Shown: in pieces, positions 17,727 to 26,659 of the stretch
Layout: each line of letters begins with the position of its first letter
Position numbering within the stretch: position 1 is the stretch's first letter
Source: Algoriphagus lacus
GTDB lineage: Bacteria; Bacteroidota; Bacteroidia; Cytophagales; Cyclobacteriaceae
Length of the DNA: 64,000 nt
Direction: 5' to 3'
Assembly: GCF_003583985.1 (NCBI RefSeq)
Contig: NZ_QXML01000002.1
Coordinates: 522,064 to 586,063, forward strand
Notes under the pieces: generated by a model
Told to the model about the DNA's origin: nothing
The model's input: the letters and a program-made list of their open reading frames with translations, nothing else
Database searches by the model: none
Translations under genes and position numbers: made by a program

Positions 17727-19082
17727 ATGAGCCAATCCCGGCATATCGTCATTATCGGCAACGGAATTTCCGGTGTTACTTGTGCTAGAAATCTGAGAAA
17801 ACTGGATTCGGGAGCAAGAATCACCCTGATTTCCGGGGAATCGAAGTATTTTTTTTCCCGCACCGCGTTGATGTATGTGTTCATGGGGCACATGAAATTT
17901 GAGCATACCCAACCTTACGAGCCGTGGTTTTGGGAGAAAAACAGAATTGACCTGAAAGAAGCATGGGTCAAGCAGGTGGATTTTGAAGGAAAATCGCTCC
18001 TTTTTAGCTCGGGCGAAAAACTGGCTTATGATGCATTGGTCATTGCTACGGGTTCCAAGCCCAATAAATTCGGTTGGCCGGGCCAAGATCTGATTGGAGT
18101 TCAGGGATTGTATTCCAAGCAGGATTTGGAGTTGATGGAAAAAAATACTCAATCAGGTGTACAGCGGGCCGCGATTGTCGGCGGTGGATTGATCGGAATC
18201 GAAATGGCTGAAATGCTTGCCTACAAAAAGATACCGGTGACTTTCCTTGTCCGCGAAAAAGGATTCTGGGACAATGTCCTCCCCAAAGAAGAATCCGAAT
18301 TGGTCAGCAGACACATCCGCGAGCATCATATCGATTTGCGATTGGAGACCGAGCTAAAAGAGATTCTTTCGGATTCCAACGGTCGAGTCCGTGCAGTAAT
18401 CACCTCAATAGGGGAGGAAATCCCTTGTCAGTTTGTAGGATTGACGGCTGGAGTAACACCAAACATCGATTTTCTAAGAAATACTGTACTCCAAGTGAAT
18501 CGGGGAGTGAAAGTGGATGAGTATTTCCAAACCAATATTCCCGATGTTTTTGCCATAGGAGACTGTGCGGAATTTGAAAAACCACCTGCTGCAGACCGGC
18601 GAAATATTGAACAAGTATGGTACACCGGACGAATGCACGGGGAAACGCTAGCCTACAACCTCTGCAATAAACCAGTCCCTTATCGGCCGGGTGTATGGTT
18701 CAACTCAGCCAAATTTCTGGATATCGAGTACCAAACTTACGGGACGGTGCCTCCGACTTGGGATGAAAGTCAGGTCAAAAGTTTTTACTGGGAGCATGCT
18801 TCGGGAAAGGTCTGTTTCCGCATGCTGATGAATTCCTCTGGTCAGATATTAGGTGTCAATAATTTCGGCTTTAGACTCAGGCATGAGTTGATGGACCGTG
18901 CGATTCGTGAAAAATGGTCCGGAGGAAAGGTGATGGCCCGGTTAAAACACGCGAATTTCGACCCGGAGTTTTTTGCTCCCTATTACATCGAAATTCAAAA
19001 TGCTTTCAAAACAGAAATAGGAGGCCATTTTCATCTTGCAAAGAAATCATTTATCCAAAAACTTTTCGGAGCAAGCGTATGA
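17727..19082 (+). CDS. NAD(P)H/FAD-dependent oxidoreductase
   Basis: A 451-residue two-dinucleotide-binding flavoprotein. An FAD-binding GNGISG at residues 11-16, LVIATGSKPNKF near 105-115, an NAD(P)-binding GGGLIGIEMAEML near 150-162 and FAIGDCAEF near 272-280 are all visible. The segment SRTALMYVFMGHM resembles the NirB-type reductase domain. No fused electron-transfer domain is present. Its last bases overlap the start of the membrane 4Fe-4S protein, so the two are probably an electron-transfer pair that passes reducing power from NAD(P)H into the membrane; this is inference from coupling. Confidence 0.88.
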   Translation: MSQSRHIVIIGNGISGVTCARNLRKLDSGARITLISGESKYFFSRTALMYVFMGHMKFEHTQPYEPWFWEKNRIDLKEAWVKQVDFEGKSLLFSSGEKLAYDALVIATGSKPNKFGWPGQDLIGVQGLYSKQDLELMEKNTQSGVQRAAIVGGGLIGIEMAEMLAYKKIPVTFLVREKGFWDNVLPKEESELVSRHIREHHIDLRLETELKEILSDSNGRVRAVITSIGEEIPCQFVGLTAGVTPNIDFLRNTVLQVNRGVKVDEYFQTNIPDVFAIGDCAEFEKPPAADRRNIEQVWYTGRMHGETLAYNLCNKPVPYRPGVWFNSAKFLDIEYQTYGTVPPTWDESQVKSFYWEHASGKVCFRMLMNSSGQILGVNNFGFRLRHELMDRAIREKWSGGKVMARLKHANFDPEFFAPYYIEIQNAFKTEIGGHFHLAKKSFIQKLFGASV

Positions 19083-20623
19083 AGGGAATAGAGAAATTAG
19101 GTTTAGGATTGTTTCTGATCGGGTTGATTGTATTTCTGATCATTCCGTTTTTGGGAACATACACCCTTTCCGAAGACTTGGTTTTGGCAAAGACCAAGGA
19201 TATTCATCAGGAGAAAATGGCTGAGATTCTTGAGCCGATGTACGGGAAGGAATATGGTTCCAGTTTTTCGTTTCTCGCTGCATTTGGGGAAAATTTTGGC
19301 ACCTACAATGACCAACTGAAATCGCAACAACTCTGGGATCAGGTCATTTGGGATGATTACAGTTTTGCTTTGGCTTTTTCAGCTTTGCAAAGTCCGGTTC
19401 GCGAAAATCCCTGGCTATACTTTGGCCTTTCAATTGGCTTGGCAGTTTTGGGAGGATTTTTATACAACTTTCGCCAATACCAGAACGAGCCTGCAGGGAT
19501 CAAAAACAACGGTATTTTCCATTCCTCTTTGAAGAATAAAGGGCTTATCGGGATGCTGACAGGATCATTTCTAATCTTGTTTTACGTCGTTCTGTATTGG
19601 TTTCCGGCTTATTTGGTCAATCTCGTTTGGATGGTGAGTCCCATTTCTGAGATCCTGTCCGGCAATCCCGCCAGTCAATGGTTTCTTTACGGATTGATTT
19701 ATACCCTGGCCATTATCGTGATGGGAATCCGGATGTTTCGAAAGTATCGAGGCAACAAATATCAACAACTCCGGACAGCGTCGGTCATGTTTTTTCAGAC
19801 GGCCTTTGCTTTCCTGATCCCTGAAATCCTGGTGTTGCTCAATCAGCCCTACTTTGATTTCAAAAATATCTGGCCTTTGGATTACGATTTTTTCTATGAT
19901 TATCAGATCTCCGCGTTCCTTTCTGGAGGGGGAGTAGGCATGTTTATGCTGATTTGGGGCATTTTGTTGATTATCGTGGGAGTTCCTGTGTTTACCTATT
20001 TCTTTGGAAAAAGATGGTATTGCTCTTGGGTTTGCGGTTGTGGCGGCTTGGCCGAAACCGTAGGAGATCCCTTTCGGCAGCTTTCTGACAAGTCTGTCAA
20101 AGCCTGGAAATACGAGCGGGTAATCATTCATAGTGTCCTCGTTTTGGCAGTGGTGATGACAGTGGTGACCATCGCCAACTACTTTTCGGGCTTCAGCTTT
20201 TTGGGAAATGTAACCAACCAGCTACATTCGTTTTACGGTTTTGCGATCGGTTCGGCATTTGCAGGAGTTGTGGGCACTGGATTCTATCCATTTATGGGGA
20301 ATCGGGTGTGGTGTCGTTTCGGATGTCCCTTGGCTGCCTATTTGGGAATTGTGCAACGGTTCAAATCCAGATTTCGAATCACCACCAATGGAGGTCAGTG
20401 CATTTCCTGCGGCAATTGCTCCACGTATTGTGAGATGGGAATTGATGTCCGCTGGTATGCCCAGCGAGGGCAGAATATTGTCCGTTCCTCCTGTGTGGGT
20501 TGTGGAGTATGCTCGGCAGTTTGTCCGAGAGGGGTGTTGAAGTTGGAAAACGGACCGGAAGAAAACCGAATCAACGACCTGCCGATCATCATCGGCAACG
20601 ATTCCATCAAGATCAACTTGTAA
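19079..20623 (+). CDS. Membrane-bound 4Fe-4S protein (NapH/RdxA-like)
   Basis: A 514-residue polytopic membrane protein. The start is the ATG overlapping the previous stop (ATGA), giving MKGIEKLGLGLF; the longer open frame upstream lies inside the oxidoreductase gene. It has about seven membrane helices, NapH-type cysteine motifs in loops (WYCSWVCGCGG and WCRFGCPLAAY) and two C-terminal ferredoxin-type clusters (CISCGNCSTYCEMG and CVGCGVCSAVCPRG). It should move electrons across or along the inner membrane, with the upstream FAD protein as donor; the acceptor is unknown. The CslA-like gene begins directly at its stop codon (TAAATG). Confidence 0.87.
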   Translation: MKGIEKLGLGLFLIGLIVFLIIPFLGTYTLSEDLVLAKTKDIHQEKMAEILEPMYGKEYGSSFSFLAAFGENFGTYNDQLKSQQLWDQVIWDDYSFALAFSALQSPVRENPWLYFGLSIGLAVLGGFLYNFRQYQNEPAGIKNNGIFHSSLKNKGLIGMLTGSFLILFYVVLYWFPAYLVNLVWMVSPISEILSGNPASQWFLYGLIYTLAIIVMGIRMFRKYRGNKYQQLRTASVMFFQTAFAFLIPEILVLLNQPYFDFKNIWPLDYDFFYDYQISAFLSGGGVGMFMLIWGILLIIVGVPVFTYFFGKRWYCSWVCGCGGLAETVGDPFRQLSDKSVKAWKYERVIIHSVLVLAVVMTVVTIANYFSGFSFLGNVTNQLHSFYGFAIGSAFAGVVGTGFYPFMGNRVWCRFGCPLAAYLGIVQRFKSRFRITTNGGQCISCGNCSTYCEMGIDVRWYAQRGQNIVRSSCVGCGVCSAVCPRGVLKLENGPEENRINDLPIIIGNDSIKINL

Positions 20624-22093
20624 ATGATTTTCCTCTATTTCCTCTGTGGACTGTATTTTCTGGGAATGCTTTTCATCCTGATTTACAGTCTGGCACAGGG
20701 GCATTTGTTGTTCCATTTTCTAAAAGCCAGAAAAGAGTGGGATAATATCCCGAATAAAACTCCAGAAGAATGGCCAAAAGTCACCGTTCAACTTCCGGTG
20801 TTCAATGAGCTCTACGTAGTGGAGCGGCTCATTGAGGCAGCAGCGAAACTGAACTATCCCAAAGATTTACTTCAAATCCAAATTTTGGATGACAGCACGG
20901 ATCAGACTGTTGATCTCATCAGGGAAAAATTGAATGAATACCCGGAAGTCAATTTTCAATACATTCACCGCACCAACCGAGCAGGCTTTAAAGCAGGAGC
21001 TTTGCGAGAAGGTTTGGAAAAAGCGACTGGTGAGTTTATTGCGATCTTCGATGCGGATTTCGTTCCTGATCCGGACTTTTTGATCAAGACTCTTCCTTAT
21101 TTCTCCTCAGAAAAAGTCGGGATGATCCAGACCCGTTGGACTCACCTAAACAGGGATTATTCCCTGTTGACCCGGTTGCAGGCATTTGCACTTGATGCAC
21201 ATTTTTTCATCGAGCAAATGGGAAGAAATCATCAGGGAGCCTTTATCAATTTCAACGGAACCGGAGGGATCTGGCGGAAAAGCTGCATCCTCGATGCGGG
21301 CAACTGGCATGATGATACCTTGACCGAAGACTTGGATCTGAGCTATCGGGCCCAGCGCAAGGGCTGGAAATTCGTCTATCGACCCGAAATAGAATCGCCT
21401 GCAGAGCTTCCTCCGATCATGTCCGCCATCAAATCTCAGCAATTTCGCTGGACTAAAGGTGGAGCAGAGTGTGCAGTGAAGCATGCCGGAGCAGTCAGTC
21501 ATGAAGCGCTTCCCTTTAGGGTGAAATTTCACTCCTTCGCCCACTTGTTCAATTCCACTATTTTCATTGCAGTTTTGCTCACCAGCTTGAGCAGCATCGG
21601 GGTTTGGTGGGCTGGGGAAAAGGGGCTGATTCCGGAGGTTTTGATCCGGATTTCCGGGATTTTCCTGATTGGGTTTGTGCTGATCGCCGGAGTATATCTG
21701 GTCTCCTATTTCTATGGCAAGCGCTCCTTTGTCAATTCGGCCTTGGGAGTGATTTGGCAGCTTCCGCTCTTTTTGTCGGTCTCCATGGGATTGGCTTTGC
21801 ACAATGCACAGGCGGTTTGGGAAGGCCTTTCAGGTAAAAAATCACCCTTCATTCGAACCCCAAAATTCAACCTGGAATCGGGAAATGTTCAGCTTTCAGG
21901 AAACCGCTACCTGCTACACCGAATGCCGATCACTACTTGGTTTGAGGGACTTTTGGCGCTGGTTTTCTGGGGAATGGTTTGGTTGGCTTTTCGGGAGAAA
22001 AACTTTCTTTTCCTTCCGTTTCACACCATGCTGGCCTTTGGGTATAGCCTGGTTTTTATCACCTCATTCAAATCCTACGGCCTCGGCCGCTAA
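20624..22093 (+). CDS. Processive GT2 glycosyltransferase, CslA/cellulose-synthase-like
   Basis: A 489-residue inner-membrane family-2 glycosyltransferase. One N-terminal membrane segment (1-25) is followed by the GT-A domain with QLPVFNE, LDDSTDQT (about 87-94), FDADF as DxD-type metal site, TEDLDLS (TED base) and QQFRWTKG in the place of the QxxRW motif, then four C-terminal membrane helices. The DDSTD and QQxRW forms are those of CslA-type mannan/glucomannan synthases. A beta-linked polymer, possibly mannan, is therefore inferred; sugar specificity cannot be read from sequence alone. It starts at the stop of the Fe-S gene and is followed after 6 nt by a second GT2. Confidence 0.88.
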   Translation: MIFLYFLCGLYFLGMLFILIYSLAQGHLLFHFLKARKEWDNIPNKTPEEWPKVTVQLPVFNELYVVERLIEAAAKLNYPKDLLQIQILDDSTDQTVDLIREKLNEYPEVNFQYIHRTNRAGFKAGALREGLEKATGEFIAIFDADFVPDPDFLIKTLPYFSSEKVGMIQTRWTHLNRDYSLLTRLQAFALDAHFFIEQMGRNHQGAFINFNGTGGIWRKSCILDAGNWHDDTLTEDLDLSYRAQRKGWKFVYRPEIESPAELPPIMSAIKSQQFRWTKGGAECAVKHAGAVSHEALPFRVKFHSFAHLFNSTIFIAVLLTSLSSIGVWWAGEKGLIPEVLIRISGIFLIGFVLIAGVYLVSYFYGKRSFVNSALGVIWQLPLFLSVSMGLALHNAQAVWEGLSGKKSPFIRTPKFNLESGNVQLSGNRYLLHRMPITTWFEGLLALVFWGMVWLAFREKNFLFLPFHTMLAFGYSLVFITSFKSYGLGR

Positions 22094-22099
22094 TTTATA

Positions 22100-22792
22100 A
22101 TGTTCAATTCCCCGATCATTGACGTCATCATTCCTGCTTACAATGAGGAAAAGTCAATTCCCAAAGTCATTGCCGAAATCCCCAACTTCGTCCGCCACAT
22201 CGTGGTGGCAAATAACAATTCGACCGATCGGACTGGAGCAGTAGCCCAAGAGGCGGGTGCTATTGTGGTCTTTGAACCGCAAAAGGGCTATGGAAAAGCC
22301 TGCCTCACGGCCATGGATTGGATAAAAAAACAGGAAATCCAACCCGATATTGTCGTGTTTTTGGATGGTGATTATAGCGATTATCCGGAGGAAATGACGG
22401 ATTTGATTCAGCCGATTTTGGGAGGAAAAGCCGAACTGGTCATCGGGTCAAGAGCCTTGGGACAGCGGGAAAGTGGATCGATGACGTTTCCTCAAGTCTT
22501 TGGAAACTGGCTGGCGACTACGATGATGCGATATATGCAAGGCGCCAAATTTTCGGATTTAGGTCCTTTTCGAGCCATTGTCTGGAAAAGACTCCTCGAA
22601 ATAAACATGATCGATCAGAACTTTGGGTGGACCATTGAGATGCAGATCAAAGCCCATAAAGCCGGCCTCAATTATTCAGAGATACCAGTCAATTACCGCA
22701 AGCGGATCGGAGTGTCCAAAGTCAGCGGGACGGTCAAAGGCGTGATCGGAGCGGGCTATAAGATTATTTTTACGATCTTCAAATATTGGTGA
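22100..22792 (+). CDS. GT2 glycosyltransferase, dolichyl-phosphate-mannose-synthase-like
   Basis: A 230-residue soluble or peripheral GT-A glycosyltransferase without membrane helices. It shows VIIPAYNEEKSI at 9-20, FLDGDYSD (DxD) near 88-95 and ELVIGSRALG near 112-121, as in DPM1/undecaprenyl-phosphate sugar transferases. It probably loads a sugar from a nucleotide donor onto a polyprenyl phosphate for later use by a GT-C enzyme such as the one three genes downstream. Six nt after the CslA-like gene. Confidence 0.85.
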   Translation: MFNSPIIDVIIPAYNEEKSIPKVIAEIPNFVRHIVVANNNSTDRTGAVAQEAGAIVVFEPQKGYGKACLTAMDWIKKQEIQPDIVVFLDGDYSDYPEEMTDLIQPILGGKAELVIGSRALGQRESGSMTFPQVFGNWLATTMMRYMQGAKFSDLGPFRAIVWKRLLEINMIDQNFGWTIEMQIKAHKAGLNYSEIPVNYRKRIGVSKVSGTVKGVIGAGYKIIFTIFKYW

Positions 22793-22878
22793 TTCAGTTG
22801 GCAGTGTGAAGTCAACAGTGTACTATCACAGTTGACAGAAGAACAGGAAGTACTCGATCCCTAATTCAAACTTACAAT
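22793..22878. repeat. Spacer with degenerate CAGTTGACAG-type repeat
   Basis: Contains CAGTTGGCAGTGTG, GTCAACAGTG and CACAGTTGACAG, the same family of near-identical words as at 55156-55180 and 58409-58440. It is the only sizeable spacer inside the glycan operon. Confidence 0.5.
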
Positions 22879-23808
22879 ATGAAACCGTCACCTCTTAGCG
22901 TCCGAAATCCCAAGTCCCAAATCCTAATTTTTCAATTTTTATTCTTCCTTCTATCTTTCTCAATTTTTCTTTTTTCCTGCAGTCCTTCCGGCCGTGAAGG
23001 AGTAGAGGAAGAGCAGTTTGCCAAGTATTGGTATCAGGGAAAAGCCGAAATCAATGTCTTTGACCTTCAGCAAAGCCGATACGGTCAGGTAAGACCCGGT
23101 AAGGCCGTGATGATCTTCGTGACGGAGGATTTTTCCAAGGCTAAACAAGTCAAACTTGATAATCCCAAAGACCGCCCCTCGGATGCACAAAAGGTGCTGA
23201 AGCTGAACATGACACGTGAATTTGTGACCGGAGTATATCCGTACCACACCATGCTTTCTGTCTTTACGCCGGTGTATGAGGAGGTCTGGTCGCCCAAACT
23301 CACCGCTTCCGTGACCGAGTGGTGCGGGCAATCTTTTACCCAATTGAATTTTAAAAGTGGCAAGTATAACGCAAAGCAGTTTTCCTACTTTGAGAACGAA
23401 GGTGATGCGGAGACTAAACTCGATGCACCTGCCGAGGAGGAGATTTTTAACCTGATTCGCCTGAATCCGGACTTAGTGCCGATGGGAAATCTGAGATTGG
23501 TTCCAAGTCTGATCTTCCAGCGATTTGCCCATATTCCGCTCAAAGCAGAATCAGCGACAGTTTCAAAAAGAGACATCGGCTCCAATCAATCCGAAATCGA
23601 AGTAGCTTATTCCGAAATCGGACGCAAGCTCATCGTCCGGTACCAGATGTTTTTTCCTTATGAAATCATTGCTTTTCAGGAAGTCTGGACCAAAGCTGAC
23701 GGGAAGCAGGAAATCACCACTGCTACCCGAACCAACATGCAGATGCTGGACTATTGGAATCAAAATGAAAAGGTGTTTGAACCTTTGAGAAAGGACTTGG
23801 GGCTGTGA
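22879..23808 (+). CDS. Lipoprotein of unknown function in the glycan operon
   Basis: A 309-residue protein that I do not recognise as a characterised family. The signal is unusually long: a polar stretch of about 14 residues, a hydrophobic core (about 15-33) and a lipobox FLFSC with Cys34. The codons for residues 7-14 (SVRNPKSQ) come from a CCGAAATCC-type repeat that occurs elsewhere in the window, so the N-terminus may have been extended by repeat insertion. The mature part has no recognised catalytic motif. The stop overlaps the GTG start of the GT-C gene (GTGA), so the two are coupled; a periplasmic role in the same pathway is inferred. Confidence 0.75.
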   Translation: MKPSPLSVRNPKSQILIFQFLFFLLSFSIFLFSCSPSGREGVEEEQFAKYWYQGKAEINVFDLQQSRYGQVRPGKAVMIFVTEDFSKAKQVKLDNPKDRPSDAQKVLKLNMTREFVTGVYPYHTMLSVFTPVYEEVWSPKLTASVTEWCGQSFTQLNFKSGKYNAKQFSYFENEGDAETKLDAPAEEEIFNLIRLNPDLVPMGNLRLVPSLIFQRFAHIPLKAESATVSKRDIGSNQSEIEVAYSEIGRKLIVRYQMFFPYEIIAFQEVWTKADGKQEITTATRTNMQMLDYWNQNEKVFEPLRKDLGL

Positions 23809-25142
23809 ATTCTACTTTGAAGCTAGTTGTACAGGTGCTGCTGGCGCTGTTGATGCTGGCAGGAGTTTATTTTCTGGGAAACCTGGTTCCAAGGACAGAT
23901 TTTCAGTCCACTTTTGGACTGTTTGTGGTCTTGTTTGGATTGATGTTTCTGATTTTCTCACTGTCAGAAGAAAAGACTCCCTGGTTTTTAATTTTCATTT
24001 CCGGTCTTCTTATCCGATTTTCCCTTTTTCTGGCTATTCCACAATGGTCGGAGGACTATGCCCGATTCCTCTGGGATGGGGAGTTGGTCAGAATGCAGGA
24101 GAATCCCTATTCAGAGACTCCCAAACAATTTCTTGAAAATCATCCCGTAGAGGCTTCGGTGATGCTCGATCAGCTTTATCCATTGCTCAATTCACCGGAG
24201 TATCACTCTGTTTATCCTCCTTTGAACCAAGGCGTGTTTTGGTTGGCAGCCAAGGCCTCGGACGGATTGATTGCCAACGGGATCATCAGTCTAAGACTAC
24301 TCTTGTTTTTGGCTGAAATTGCTGTTTTCATGCTTTTTATCCGATTGCTGAAAGCATTTCAGCTCCCGCAAAAACTGGTGATTTTATACTGGCTCAATCC
24401 CTTGGTGATTTTGGAAATCACGGGAAATCTTCATTTCGAGGGGTTGGTATTGCTGCTGCTTTTGGCCAGTGTTTTGGCATTGGAAATGAAAAAGATTCCT
24501 TTGGCTGGAGGGTTTTGGGGCTTGGCAATCGGGATGAAGTTGGTTCCGCTGATTTTCCTGCCTGCCTTGATTTCATTCAAGAAAATCCGAGAAAGCAAAC
24601 TGGTATGGATGAGTGTGTTTTTGGCTTTGGTGTTCAGTTTTGGTTGGCTTTTGGTGGATTCCTCTTGGGTTAATTTTTTCAAAAGTCTCGGCTTGTATCA
24701 GGGGAAATTTGAATTCAATGCTTCGGTTTATTACCTGCTTCGGGAGGTTGGATTTTGGATGGTAGGTTACAATACCATTGCGGATTTGACTAAAGTCCTG
24801 AGTGTTCTGACTTTGGGACTGGTCATTTATTTTTCCTGGAAAAGAAAGCCTTCCACTCTTCTGGATTTACTGGATTTGTGGGTGTTGATCTACCTCATCT
24901 ACCTGATTTTACAGCCGGTGATGCATCCCTGGTACCTGATTCCGGCTTTTGGCTTGAGTTTACTGACAGGAAGAAATACCTTTTTGATTTGGTCCTTTGC
25001 TGCGATTTTTTCCTATCGGGCTTATGCGAGCGAACCGGTGTCAGAGAGTTCTGTTTTCTTGGCAGTTGAATATTTGTTGGTGGTAGGTGGGATTTATTTG
25101 GATTATTTTCTGCCAAAAAAAACACTTAATCTCAAGTCATGA
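23805..25142 (+). CDS. GT-C-type integral membrane glycosyltransferase (GT87/mannosyltransferase-like)
   Basis: A 445-residue protein with about 11-12 membrane helices. In the first large loop it has WSEDYARFLWDGELV followed by ENPYSE and, further on, YPPLNQGVFW; these acidic and aromatic loop residues are typical of polyprenyl-phosphate-sugar-dependent GT-C mannosyltransferases. It would use the lipid-linked sugar made by the DPM-like enzyme at the periplasmic face. The start is GTG, inside the overlap with the preceding lipoprotein stop; the end overlaps the following lipoprotein start (ATGA). Confidence 0.8.
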   Translation: MNSTLKLVVQVLLALLMLAGVYFLGNLVPRTDFQSTFGLFVVLFGLMFLIFSLSEEKTPWFLIFISGLLIRFSLFLAIPQWSEDYARFLWDGELVRMQENPYSETPKQFLENHPVEASVMLDQLYPLLNSPEYHSVYPPLNQGVFWLAAKASDGLIANGIISLRLLLFLAEIAVFMLFIRLLKAFQLPQKLVILYWLNPLVILEITGNLHFEGLVLLLLLASVLALEMKKIPLAGGFWGLAIGMKLVPLIFLPALISFKKIRESKLVWMSVFLALVFSFGWLLVDSSWVNFFKSLGLYQGKFEFNASVYYLLREVGFWMVGYNTIADLTKVLSVLTLGLVIYFSWKRKPSTLLDLLDLWVLIYLIYLILQPVMHPWYLIPAFGLSLLTGRNTFLIWSFAAIFSYRAYASEPVSESSVFLAVEYLLVVGGIYLDYFLPKKTLNLKS

Positions 25143-25873
25143 GCAAACTGACTCGTTTACTTCTAGGATTGGCTTTGATGCTTCAGTTTTCCTGTTCAAA
25201 AAGTCCGGAGGAGCAAGCCCAAGTGCTTTTGCAAAAATCCATGGAAGCCCATGGAGGAGCTGAAAAATGGTCCACTATCAGCAGTTTGAAATTCCGCAAA
25301 TGGACTCGACTGTTTCAGGAGGACGGAACTGTCGAAAGTGAACTGGACCAATGGCATGAGTTTCGTTTTAAGCCTTTTTTTGAGGGGAAAATTACCTGGA
25401 CCAAGGACAGCATTTCCCATGTCTCAACTTGGGATGGAAGCCAAATGCGGTATTTCATGGGTGACAACGAGGTCAAGAATGAAGGTTTTTTGGCTTCCAA
25501 AAAGAAGGATTTTGATGCTGCTTTTTACACTTTCGCCCAACCTTGGAAATTACTGGATGAAGGAACAATGCTCAGCTATGAAGGCCAAAAGACACTGGAA
25601 AATGGCAAACTGGTGGAGGTAATCCGTGTGGATTATGGACCTGAGGCAGATACCTGGTGGTATTATTTTGATCCGAAAACTTTCCTGATGGTTGGAAATG
25701 AAATTCAACTCAAAGACCACCGAAGCTTGGTTTATAACCTGGGATTTGAAGTGAAGGAAGGGTTCAAACTACACGGTAAGCGGGAAAGTTTTCGGGTGAA
25801 TGAACAAGGGGAGAAGCTTTTCCTGAGAGCTGAATATATTTACTCGAATTATGAAATTGAATTTGAAAACTAG
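25139..25873 (+). CDS. DUF6503-like lipoprotein (first of a tandem pair)
   Basis: A 244-residue lipoprotein: MSKLTRLLLGLALMLQFSC gives Cys19 as lipid site. The mature domain begins with an EEQAQVLLQKSMEAHGGAEKW segment (LolA-like or DUF6503-like start) and continues as a long antiparallel beta fold, ending EYIYSNYEIEF. The family is of unknown function; the LolA-like fold suggests binding of a lipid or acyl chain. It is followed after 12 nt by a paralogue with the same AHGG motif. Confidence 0.75.
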   Translation: MSKLTRLLLGLALMLQFSCSKSPEEQAQVLLQKSMEAHGGAEKWSTISSLKFRKWTRLFQEDGTVESELDQWHEFRFKPFFEGKITWTKDSISHVSTWDGSQMRYFMGDNEVKNEGFLASKKKDFDAAFYTFAQPWKLLDEGTMLSYEGQKTLENGKLVEVIRVDYGPEADTWWYYFDPKTFLMVGNEIQLKDHRSLVYNLGFEVKEGFKLHGKRESFRVNEQGEKLFLRAEYIYSNYEIEFEN

Positions 25874-25885
25874 ACGACTTGATAG

Positions 25886-26638
25886 ATGGAAAACGTTCTG
25901 AAATACACATTCTTCCTGGCTTTTGCAGCACTACTGGCCTCCTGTGATCAACGCACTGAAGCTGAAAAAATCGTTGATGCCGCCATTGAAGCCCATGGGG
26001 GAAAGGCTTTTGAAACTTCCAAAATCGACTTTGATTTTAGAAACATCCATTACACCATTTATAAGACGCCAACTGCGTATGAGTACATCCGTGAATTCAC
26101 CGATTCCACAGGAACAGTGAAGGATGTGCTCAACAATGCCGGATTTGTCCGAACCGTGAACGGAACAAAAATCGACACCTTGACCGAAGAGCGGATTGGA
26201 GCATTTTCCCGCTCGGTCAATTCGGTAGCTTATTTTGCATTTCTGCCTTATGGTCTAAATGATGCCGCAGCTGTAAAAACCTACCTCGGAGAGACTGAAT
26301 TGAAAGGTGAAAAGTACCATTTGGTTAAAGTGACTTTTCAGCCGGAAGGAGGAGGAGAGCATTACGAAGATGAATTCCTGTATTGGTTTGGTAAGGACGA
26401 TTACCTGATGGATTACATGGCTTACAGCTACCATACCGATGGAGGAGGAGTGCGAATGCGTGAAGTCAGCGGCGTTACGGAGGTTGGAGGGATTCGCTTT
26501 CAAAACTACCTGAATCTCAAGCCTGACGACAAAAATACCCCAGTGGAAAAGATGCAGGATCTCTATATTTCCGGTAAATTGGAAAAGCTCTCCGAGATCA
26601 TTCTCGAAAATATCCGGGTTGAGCCCCTCTCAAAATAA
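25886..26638 (+). CDS. DUF6503 lipoprotein (second of a tandem pair)
   Basis: A 250-residue lipoprotein (MENVLKYTFFLAFAALLASC, Cys20) with the DUF6503 start EKIVDAAIEAHGGKAFE and a beta-rich body (IDFDFRNIHYTIYKT; FLYWFGKDDYLMDYMAYSY). It shares the AHGG motif and overall plan with the preceding gene but is well diverged, so the duplication is old. Function unknown. Probably outer-membrane-anchored and co-transcribed with the glycosyltransferases. Confidence 0.82.
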   Translation: MENVLKYTFFLAFAALLASCDQRTEAEKIVDAAIEAHGGKAFETSKIDFDFRNIHYTIYKTPTAYEYIREFTDSTGTVKDVLNNAGFVRTVNGTKIDTLTEERIGAFSRSVNSVAYFAFLPYGLNDAAAVKTYLGETELKGEKYHLVKVTFQPEGGGEHYEDEFLYWFGKDDYLMDYMAYSYHTDGGGVRMREVSGVTEVGGIRFQNYLNLKPDDKNTPVEKMQDLYISGKLEKLSEIILENIRVEPLSK

Positions 26639-26659
26639 CCTATAAGCAACCCTCTCCAC

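Noticed and set aside
18914..19078. 55-codon extension of the membrane 4Fe-4S gene
   Set aside because: It lies inside the FAD oxidoreductase coding region. The ATG overlapping that gene's stop gives a clean membrane start and normal coupling.
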